Position numbers and translations under genes: made by a program
Part shown: one piece after another, positions 1 through 6,537 of the stretch
Position numbering within the stretch: the stretch's first letter is position 1
Layout of the letters: the number at the start of each line of letters is the position of its first letter
The notes under the pieces: generated by a model
The model's input: only the letters and a program-made list of their open reading frames with translations
Told to the model about the DNA's origin: nothing
Databases searched by the model: none
Origin: an uncultured Clostridia bacterium
Lineage (GTDB): Bacteria; Bacillota; Clostridia; Lachnospirales; Anaerotignaceae
Reading direction: 5' to 3'
Assembly (NCBI GenBank): GCA_958420075.1
Contig: CATZIM010000043.1
Coordinates: 1 to 10,161, forward strand
Length of the DNA: 10,161 nt

Positions 1-1227
1 CCCAACTTCCATGCATTCCACAATGGTGAAAAAGTGGTTTACTGCTCCACAGACGACGAAAGATTCTCTGCATTTGTATTCAAAACCATCGCAGACCCTT
101 ATATCGGCCGTCTGAACCTGTTCAGAGTTATGACTGGTAAACTGGACGCTTCCATGAGCGTTTATAACGAAGAAAAAGATACAGTGGAAAAAGTTGGTCA
201 CCTGTATGTTATCAGAGGTAAAGAACAGATCGAAGTGGACGAACTTCATTCTGGCGATATCGGTGCTCTGGCAAAACTGTCCAACACTTCCACACAGGAT
301 ACACTGTCTTTGAAAGAAGCAAACATCGTCATTCCCAAGATCAACCTGCCTGAATCCGTTCTGTGCATGGCAATCCAGCCCAAAGGCAAAGGCGATGAAG
401 ACAAACTGTCCGCAGCTCTTTCTAAGATCCGTGAAGAAGATCCTACCATCAAGATGGAAGTTAACAAAGAAACAAAACAGACATTGATCTATGGTATCGG
501 CGAACAGCAGCTGGATGTTATGGTCAATAAACTGAAAAACAAATATAAGATCGAAGTGGAATTGAAAGATCCTATCATTCCTTATCGTGAAACCATCAAA
601 TCCAAAACTTCTGTACGCGGCAGATATAAGAAACAGTCCGGCGGTCATGGCCAGTTCGGTGACGTTGTGATGGAATTCGAACCCAGCGGTGATCTGTCTG
701 TACCTTATGTATTCGAAGAAAAGATCTTCGGCGGTTCCGTACCTAAACAGTACTTCCCCGCTGTAGAAAAAGGTCTGCAGGAATGCGTACAGTCTGGTGT
801 ACTGGCTGGTTACCCTGTAGTTGGTCTGAAAGCAACATTGACAGATGGTTCCTACCATCCTGTTGACTCTTCCGAAATGGCATTCAAGATGGCAACATCT
901 GTAGCCTTCAAGGAAGGTATCCCTCAGGCAAAACCGACCATTCTGGAACCCATCGAACATGTGGAAGTTCTGATTCCTGAAAAATACATGGGCGATATCA
1001 TGGGCGACATCAACAAACGTCGTGGCCGTATCCTGAGCATGGACGCTGTTGGCAATAAGAAATGCATTGTTGCAGAAGTTCCTACAGCTGAAATGCACAA
1101 ATACGCAACAGATCTGCGTTCTCTGACTCAGAGCCGTGGCGATTACAGACATCACTTCGAACGTTACGAAGAAGCGCCTATGGAAATCCAGAAGAAGATC
1201 ATTGCTGCAAGAGCAGAACAGAAATAA
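1..1227 (+). CDS. fusA: Elongation factor G family protein (EF-G-like paralogue), C-terminal part; 5' end outside window
   Basis: The frame is open from base 1 to the TAA at 1225-1227, giving 408 codons of a protein normally near 690 residues. The GTPase domain is missing because the window starts inside the gene. What remains is the end of domain II (DPYIGRLNLFRVMTG), domain III (start VLCMAIQPKGKGDEDKL), domain IV and the domain V fold with its RRGRI segment. EF-G moves tRNAs and mRNA through the ribosome; domain IV enters the decoding site. The tip-loop histidine in SYHPVDSSEMAFK (codon 856-858) is kept. The segment KKQSGGHGQFGDVV, with histidine where canonical EF-G usually has arginine, resembles the second EF-G-like subfamily seen in Clostridia rather than the main factor, so the symbol is a family label. 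The GTG at 34 is internal, since homology continues upstream of it. Family membership is very sure; canonical versus paralogue is less so. Confidence 0.93.
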   Translation, partial: PNFHAFHNGEKVVYCSTDDERFSAFVFKTIADPYIGRLNLFRVMTGKLDASMSVYNEEKDTVEKVGHLYVIRGKEQIEVDELHSGDIGALAKLSNTSTQDTLSLKEANIVIPKINLPESVLCMAIQPKGKGDEDKLSAALSKIREEDPTIKMEVNKETKQTLIYGIGEQQLDVMVNKLKNKYKIEVELKDPIIPYRETIKSKTSVRGRYKKQSGGHGQFGDVVMEFEPSGDLSVPYVFEEKIFGGSVPKQYFPAVEKGLQECVQSGVLAGYPVVGLKATLTDGSYHPVDSSEMAFKMATSVAFKEGIPQAKPTILEPIEHVEVLIPEKYMGDIMGDINKRRGRILSMDAVGNKKCIVAEVPTAEMHKYATDLRSLTQSRGDYRHHFERYEEAPMEIQKKIIAARAEQK

Positions 1228-1481
1228 GAACATTGCAAATAGGATAACTTTATGATATTCTCAATGTGAGAAAATCCGAAATCAAGTGTCTAAAATGGTT
1301 CCCAATGAACCGTGGACACATACTATGAAAATGAACAACGGTAATTAAGGAAAGGCGGGTTTCAAGGTATTTGCTCCATGGAATCCGCCGATTCCTTATC
1401 CGGCTGTTTGGGAACATGGATTTTCTGATTATGGAAGAATGCCATTTGGTTATCCTGTTTTTATATGAAGGAGGAATGCTC
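1228..1481 (+). other. 254-bp structured gap between the EF-G-like and TrxR-like genes
   Basis: No convincing gene is visible. Besides the long hairpin at 1346-1398, two smaller hairpins can be drawn: 1254-1276 (TTCTCA/TGAGAA with a 3-nt loop, extended by GAT/ATC across an A-A mismatch) and 1295-1313 (ATGGTTC/GAACCGT with one wobble pair, 5-nt loop). None is followed by a run of T, so none looks like an intrinsic terminator, and read-through from the EF-G-like gene is possible. I see no strong promoter. A weak pair TTGCAA/TATTCT with 17-bp spacing occurs near 1235-1263, matching 4 of 6 bases in each box. The gap ends in a strong ribosome binding site, AAGGAGG at 1468-1474. Confidence 0.6.
1346..1398 (+). 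promoter_or_regulatory. Long imperfect hairpin in the leader of the TrxR-like gene
   Basis: TAAGGAA (1346-1352) pairs exactly with TTCCTTA (1392-1398), and GGCGGGTTTC (1354-1363) pairs with GGAATCCGCC (1380-1389) through eight Watson-Crick and two G-U pairs. Only a one-by-two internal loop separates the two helices, giving 17 pairs around a 16-nt loop. There is no T-run after it, so it is not a standard terminator. It matches no riboswitch or T-box consensus I can recognise. Its distal arm TTCCTT could also pair with the AAGGAG part of the downstream ribosome binding site. The structure is seen in the sequence; any regulatory role is inference. Confidence 0.5.
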
Positions 1482-2351
1482 ATGTTAGATGTAGCGATCA
1501 TTGGCGGCGGTCCTGCTGCCCTGTCAGCGGCACTGAATTGCCGTCAGAGAAATAAAACTGTAACGATTTTTGGCAGAAGTTTGGACAGTTCTCTGCTCTT
1601 TGCGGCAGAAAAAGTGGACAACTATCTGGGACTGCCGGATATGGCAGGGGAAGAATTGCTGAACACATTCTATGCTCATGCCATGAAAAATGGCGTAGAA
1701 TTCAAAGAAGCCCGCATCAGTCAGATCATGTCCATGGGAGACTATTATATGATCAATGCGGAAAATGAATTTATTCAGGCAAAAGCTATCATTCTGGCAA
1801 CAGGCCTGAGCAAAAGCAAAGGCATTGCCGGAGAAATGGAATATCTGGGCAAAGGTGTTAGCTACTGCGCAACTTGTGACGGTATGCTCTATCGGGGCAA
1901 AAAAGTCGTTGTAGTAGCGGAAAATGAAGAAGGGGAAGCGGAAGCAAATTTCCTGGCGGATATTTGCTCTGAAGTGCTGTATGTGCCTCTTTACCAGCCT
2001 GTCATGTCTTTGAAGGAAAATGTAAAGGTTGTTAATGGGAAACCCAAAGCTGTTTTAGGAGAAAACGACCGTGTGACAGGTCTGGAACTGGCAGAGGAAA
2101 CTTTGGGATGCGATGGTATTTTCTTTGCGAAAAACTCCATGCCTCCTGAAAGCCTGCTGTTTGGTCTGGAAACAGAAGGCAAAAATATTGTGGTAAACCG
2201 CAAAATGGAAACAAACCTGCCTCGCGTTTATGCGGCAGGGGACTGCACAGGCGCGCCTTATCAGATTGCAAAAGCTGTTGGGGAAGGTCTGGTAGCGGCT
2301 CTTTCTGCAGCGGCAGCCATTGACCAGTTGGATCGGGAACAGCAGAAATGA
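1482..2351 (+). CDS. Thioredoxin-reductase-like FAD flavoprotein lacking the NADPH motifs (possible ferredoxin-dependent type)
   Basis: The predicted protein has 289 residues, slightly shorter than typical TrxB (310-320). The N-terminal FAD-binding loop is GGGPAA (residues 8-13). The redox-active disulfide motif is CATCDG (C129, C132, D133), and the C-terminal FAD motif is VYAAGDCTG, as in the low-molecular-weight thioredoxin reductases. However, the second nucleotide-binding loop, normally GGGxSAxEEA, reads VAENEEGEAEANF here. The HRRxxxR motif that binds the NADPH phosphate is replaced by VPLYQPV. This combination is known from ferredoxin-dependent flavin thioredoxin reductases (FFTR) of clostridia and related pyridine-nucleotide-independent enzymes, so electrons probably come from ferredoxin, not NADPH. 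The start at 1482 is preferred because AAGGAGG at 1468-1474 lies 7 bp upstream; ATG 1476 is too close. A frame extension to 1371 is not supported. No thioredoxin gene is adjacent. The fold call is sure; the electron donor is inferred. Confidence 0.88.
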   Translation: MLDVAIIGGGPAALSAALNCRQRNKTVTIFGRSLDSSLLFAAEKVDNYLGLPDMAGEELLNTFYAHAMKNGVEFKEARISQIMSMGDYYMINAENEFIQAKAIILATGLSKSKGIAGEMEYLGKGVSYCATCDGMLYRGKKVVVVAENEEGEAEANFLADICSEVLYVPLYQPVMSLKENVKVVNGKPKAVLGENDRVTGLELAEETLGCDGIFFAKNSMPPESLLFGLETEGKNIVVNRKMETNLPRVYAAGDCTGAPYQIAKAVGEGLVAALSAAAAIDQLDREQQK

Positions 2352-2406
2352 AAATAAATTTTTCTTAAAATTATCTCATTTTTCGTGAAAATAGAGTAAA
2401 TGAAAG

Positions 2407-2465
2407 AAAACCGGAGAAATCGAGAGTAAAAATTAGTTTTTCTCTCGAATTTCTCCGGTTTTTTC
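2407..2465 (+). terminator. Rho-independent terminator after the TrxR-like gene
   Basis: AACCGGAGAAAT-CGAGAG (2409-2426) pairs with CTCTCGAATTTCTCCGGTT (2442-2460), with a single bulged base. AAAAA/TTTTT (2428-2432, 2437-2441) continues the stem up to a TTAG loop. Six T follow on from the stem at 2459-2464. It lies about 55 bp after the reductase stop and separates that transcript from the groESL promoter. Confidence 0.92.
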
Positions 2466-2507
2466 TGTATATTTCTAAATTTAGGAGAATATTATCTTAT
2501 ATAGGAT

Positions 2508-2536
2508 TTGAATATTCCTGGAAAAATAGCTAATAT
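2508..2536 (+). promoter_or_regulatory. Candidate sigma-A promoter of groESL
   Basis: TTGAAT (2508-2513) and TAATAT (2531-2536) are spaced by 17 bp, each matching 4 of 6 consensus bases, in very AT-rich DNA. Transcription would begin near 2543-2548, placing the CIRCE operator at the very start of the transcript, as is usual for HrcA-controlled operons. TATATT at 2534-2539 is a better -10 match but would need a 20-bp spacer. The position is plausible; the exact boxes are uncertain. Confidence 0.45.
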
Positions 2537-2547
2537 ATTATCAGAAA

Positions 2548-2574
2548 TTAGCACTCGATAAAGATGAGTGCTAA
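2548..2574 (+). promoter_or_regulatory. CIRCE operator (HrcA binding site)
   Basis: TTAGCACTC (2548-2556), a 9-bp spacer (2557-2565) and GAGTGCTAA (2566-2574) match the CIRCE consensus without mismatch. The heat-shock repressor HrcA binds this palindrome and is itself kept active by GroEL, so the operon is repressed when free chaperonin is plentiful. It ends 28 bp before the groES start. hrcA itself is not in the window. Confidence 0.97.
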
Positions 2575-2602
2575 CAACAAGAATACAAGGAGGCAGAATA
2601 AT

Positions 2603-2890
2603 ATGAAACTTGCACCATTAGGAGATAAAGTTGTATTGAAACAGTTGGAAGCAGAAGAAACCACAAAATCCGGTTTGATTCTGACTTCTTCTTCTCAGGA
2701 AAAACCCCAGGAAGCTATCGTTGTGGCAGTAGGCCCCGGCGGACTGGTTGGCGATGTAAATGTAGAAATGGTTCTGAAAGAAGGCGACCATGTTATCTTC
2801 CCCAGATACGGCGCAACTCAGATCAAATTTGAAGGTGAAGAATATCTGGTAATGCGTCAGAATGATATTCTGGCAATTGTAAAAGACTGA
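2603..2890 (+). CDS. groES: Co-chaperonin GroES (10 kDa chaperonin)
   Basis: The protein has 95 residues, the normal length for GroES. It forms the seven-subunit lid that closes the GroEL folding chamber in the cytoplasm. The N-terminal LAPLGDKVVLKQ opens the beta-barrel. The mobile loop that contacts GroEL lies around residues 17-32, with SGLIL in the place of the usual GGIVL, followed by EKPQEAIVVAVGPG. The end, YLVMRQNDILAIVKD, matches the family. ATG 2603 is chosen because AAGGAGG (2587-2593) lies 9 bp upstream and the protein then begins as other GroES do. The in-frame ATG at 2564 lies inside CIRCE and has no ribosome binding site. It is followed 38 bp later by groEL in the same operon, under CIRCE/HrcA control. 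Confidence 0.97.
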   Translation: MKLAPLGDKVVLKQLEAEETTKSGLILTSSSQEKPQEAIVVAVGPGGLVGDVNVEMVLKEGDHVIFPRYGATQIKFEGEEYLVMRQNDILAIVKD

Positions 2891-2913
2891 TTTTTAAACT
2901 TCTCAATATTTAG

Positions 2914-4560
<1,647 letters not shown>

Positions 4561-4573
4561 GCCGAAATCCCTT

Positions 4574-5119
4574 TCATGCCTTGGGGCAGGGTTCCCTATG
4601 ATGGACTGTGGATTGCAAAAAGTAATATGCAGACATGTTCACAAACCTGCTCCATCTGTGGTATTCAAAATAACAAAGAAGCTGTTCCGCATCATGCGGG
4701 ACAGCTTCTTTTTGTGTAGAAATGATTGTTCCATCCTCAAAAAGGATTTCCACGTTGTCCATGGTTTTATCGATTGCAATGTCTTTGATATCTAAGGAAG
4801 AACTTATTCCGGCATACTTAAATCTGATGAATTGTGCATCATCACTGAGCCATCCAATCATTGCAGTCGTTTCATCGTAATAAGATCGAGGATACCATTC
4901 TATTTTGAAGTCGCCAACATAGGTGACTTCTTCTGTGAATAGCTTATTTTTGATGGACCCGTCTATGGAAATAGACGTTTCATGGATTCCATCGTTGACA
5001 GTATAAACAACTGCTTTCAGCTCTTTGTTTATGGGAATGGGGCGCTGCAACACATAAATGATGGCTAAAATAATACATATACCGACAATCATAGTCCCTT
5101 TTCTTTTTTTCATCATCAT
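4574..5119 (-). CDS. Membrane-anchored hypothetical protein (weak DUF5412 resemblance)
   Basis: I do not recognise this 181-residue protein with certainty. It begins with a lysine/arginine-rich stretch (residues 4-7) and one hydrophobic segment (about 9-24), so it is probably a signal anchor with the rest outside the cytoplasm. C15 is not in a lipobox. The region around residues 71-100 (IEWYPRSYYDETTAMIGWL) recalls DUF5412 proteins, small N-terminally anchored proteins of unknown function in Bacillota; this is a pattern impression only. Three ATGs occur in a row. The one at 5119 is chosen because AAGGGGG lies 6 bp upstream of it on the minus strand. The last 45 or so residues are encoded through and beyond the groESL terminator hairpin and may be a non-conserved tail. 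No partner gene is adjacent on this strand. Confidence 0.65.
   Translation of the reverse strand: MMMKKRKGTMIVGICIILAIIYVLQRPIPINKELKAVVYTVNDGIHETSISIDGSIKNKLFTEEVTYVGDFKIEWYPRSYYDETTAMIGWLSDDAQFIRFKYAGISSSLDIKDIAIDKTMDNVEILFEDGTIISTQKEAVPHDAEQLLCYFEYHRWSRFVNMSAYYFLQSTVHHREPCPKA
4675..4713 (+). terminator. Rho-independent terminator of groESL, inside the convergent gene
   Basis: AAAGAAGCTGTTCCGC (4675-4690) pairs with GCGGGACAGCTTCTTT (4696-4711) through one U-G pair, around a 5-nt ATCAT loop, and runs into TTTTT (4709-4713). It lies 115 bp after the groEL stop. It occupies codons of about residues 136-149 of the minus-strand gene. Read on the minus strand the stem is followed by a weaker, interrupted T-rich stretch, so it may act to some extent in both directions. 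Confidence 0.85.
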
Positions 5120-5325
5120 GAGATGCCCCCTTTTTTGTCGTTTATGTCCTTTCCTTCAATACAATTTTACCATTTTTAAAATGTCCCTTCCAGCTGTGCC
5201 TGCGAAAAACAGCCAACGAATTTTTGGCAGTGAAGCAGTTTTGGTTTTTCATTTCAAGGTTTTTGGAGGGAATTTTACTCTTTTTTATGAATTTGGAGGA
5301 AGAAACATCTTCTGTGTTTCTTTTT

Positions 5326-5350
5326 TTGTGCAATCGTCTTTTTTGCACAA
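5326..5350. repeat. Perfect 8-9-8 inverted repeat, possible operator
   Basis: TTGTGCAA (5326-5333) and TTGCACAA (5343-5350) are exact reverse complements around a 9-bp spacer. The repeat lies about 50 bp upstream of the candidate -10 box of ispG and is not followed by T on either strand, so a terminator is unlikely. The half sites recall Rex operators, but the spacing is too wide for Rex. The binding protein is unknown. Confidence 0.45.
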
Positions 5351-5401
5351 GGGGAAGGCTGTTGTTTTGGCTGGTTTTGTGTGGTCTGTTTTTTCGGATT
5401 G

Positions 5402-5410
5402 TGCTATACT
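5402..5410 (+). promoter_or_regulatory. Candidate extended -10 promoter of ispG-polC
   Basis: TGCTATACT is an extended -10 element (TGn followed by TATACT, 5 of 6 consensus bases). It would start a transcript near 5417, with a leader of about 40 bases before the ispG ATG. No good -35 box lies 17 bp upstream, which is tolerated in extended -10 promoters. Confidence 0.5.
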
Positions 5411-5457
5411 ATACCATAGCGAAATATTGATTTGAATACATAAAAGGGAGTGCAGAT

Positions 5458-6507
5458 ATGCAGAGAACGGAGACTAGAACCGTACAGGTTGGCAATTTGA
5501 AATTGGGCGGCGGCAACCCCGTTGTCATTCAGTCCATGTGTAATACAGATACCAGAGATGTAGCAGCGACTGTAGCGCAGATTCATGCGCTGGAAGCGGC
5601 TGGCTGTGAACTGGTGCGTGTGGCAGTGCCTGACATGAAAGCGGCAGATGCCATCGGCGAAATCAAAAAACAGATTCATATTCCTCTGGTGGCAGACATT
5701 CACTTCGATTATCGTCTGGCACTGCGCGTCATGGAGTTGGGCATTGATAAAGTTCGTATCAACCCCGGCAACATCGGCGATGAAAACCGCATTCGTCAGG
5801 TGGTGGAAATGGCGAAAGAAAAACATATCCCCATTCGTATTGGCGTTAACAGCGGTTCTCTGGAAAAAGAACTGGTGGAAAAATACGGTGGTGTAACCCC
5901 TCAGGGTTTGGTAGAAAGCGCCCTAAAACATGTGAAAATTCTGGAAAAATATGATTTCCATGATATTGTTGTTTCCATTAAGGCTTCTGATGTGCCTTTC
6001 TCTCTGGAAGCTTATCGGATTCTGTCCGAAAGCATTCCTTATCCCATTCATGTAGGTATTACAGAAGCAGGAACCGTTTATATTGGTACCATCAAATCCG
6101 CAGTAGGTATCGGTGCCATTCTGGCAATGGGCATTGGTGATACCATTCGTGTTTCTTTGACTGGCGACCCTGTGGAAGAAGTGCGTGCGGCAAAAGAAAT
6201 TCTGAAATGTCTGGGTCTGCGGAAATTCGGCATTGAGCTGATTTCCTGTCCTACTTGCGGCAGAACACAGATCGACCTGATTTCCATTGCAAATGAAGTG
6301 GAAAAACGTTGTGCTTCCATCAAAAAGGACATTAAAGTTGCCGTTATGGGCTGCGTGGTAAATGGCCCCGGCGAAGCGAAAGAAGCAGATATCGGTATTG
6401 CTGGCGGCAATGGCGTGGGTATCCTGTTCAAAAAAGGCGAACTCATCCGTAAAGTGGACGAAAGCCAGCTGGTAGATGCTTTGATGGAAGAAATTGATAA
6501 ACTGTGA
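5458..6507 (+). CDS. ispG: (E)-4-hydroxy-3-methylbut-2-enyl-diphosphate synthase IspG (GcpE)
   Basis: The 349-residue protein has the normal length of the bacterial two-domain form. It converts the cyclic diphosphate MEcPP to HMBPP, the penultimate step of the MEP isoprenoid pathway, using a [4Fe-4S] cluster reduced by ferredoxin or flavodoxin. The N-terminal TIM barrel carries [15 protein letters not shown] and [12 protein letters not shown]. The C-terminal cluster domain has cysteines C264 and C267 ([10 protein letters not shown]) and C299 ([11 protein letters not shown]). E306 sits where the fourth, glutamate ligand is expected. ATG 5458 is preceded by AAGGGAG at 5444-5450 with 7-bp spacing. 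polC follows 30 bp later with no terminator between, so the two are likely co-transcribed. dxr and rseP, which often precede ispG in Bacillota, are absent immediately upstream. Confidence 0.97.
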   Translation: MQRTETRTVQVGNLKLGGGNPVVIQSMCNTDTRDVAATVAQIHALEAAGCELVRVAVPDMKAADAIGEIKKQIHIPLVADIHFDYRLALRVMELGIDKVRINPGNIGDENRIRQVVEMAKEKHIPIRIGVNSGSLEKELVEKYGGVTPQGLVESALKHVKILEKYDFHDIVVSIKASDVPFSLEAYRILSESIPYPIHVGITEAGTVYIGTIKSAVGIGAILAMGIGDTIRVSLTGDPVEEVRAAKEILKCLGLRKFGIELISCPTCGRTQIDLISIANEVEKRCASIKKDIKVAVMGCVVNGPGEAKEADIGIAGGNGVGILFKKGELIRKVDESQLVDALMEEIDKL

Positions 6508-6537
6508 TTTGGAAAATAATCGGAAAGGAGGGGCGAT

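Larger units (their letters stand above)
5120..5457. other. 338-bp divergent intergenic region upstream of ispG
   Basis: This region is T-rich on the plus strand and separates the minus-strand hypothetical gene from ispG. It holds the inverted repeat at 5326-5350 and the extended -10 box at 5402-5410. It also has an AT-rich stem AAGAAACA/TGTTTCTT (5300-5307, 5315-5322) running into T, which looks like a weak terminator but has no plus-strand gene to serve. Short open frames here encode only Phe/Leu-rich peptides without a properly placed ribosome binding site. I see no convincing promoter for the minus-strand gene. Confidence 0.6.

Noticed and set aside
1295..1348. Leader peptide of 17 codons (or 7 from ATG 1325) before the long hairpin
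   Set aside because: No Shine-Dalgarno sequence and no run of regulatory codons, so an attenuation leader is not supported despite the stop codon touching the hairpin base.
1371..1481. N-terminal extension of the TrxR-like protein
   Set aside because: The TTG start has no ribosome binding site, and the FAD-binding strand should begin near residue 3, which fits ATG 1482.
2564..2602. In-frame upstream start for groES
   Set aside because: The ATG is part of the CIRCE palindrome, has no ribosome binding site, and would add 13 residues not found in GroES proteins.
5287..5430. Possible 47-residue hydrophobic peptide upstream of ispG
   Set aside because: The ATG is 17 bp from the only GGAGG, the hydrophobicity follows from T-rich DNA, and the frame overlaps the likely ispG promoter.
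5058..5435. 125-codon plus-strand open frame overlapping the minus-strand gene
   Set aside because: No ribosome binding site, Phe/Ile-rich from T-rich DNA, and the overlapping minus-strand gene is better supported.
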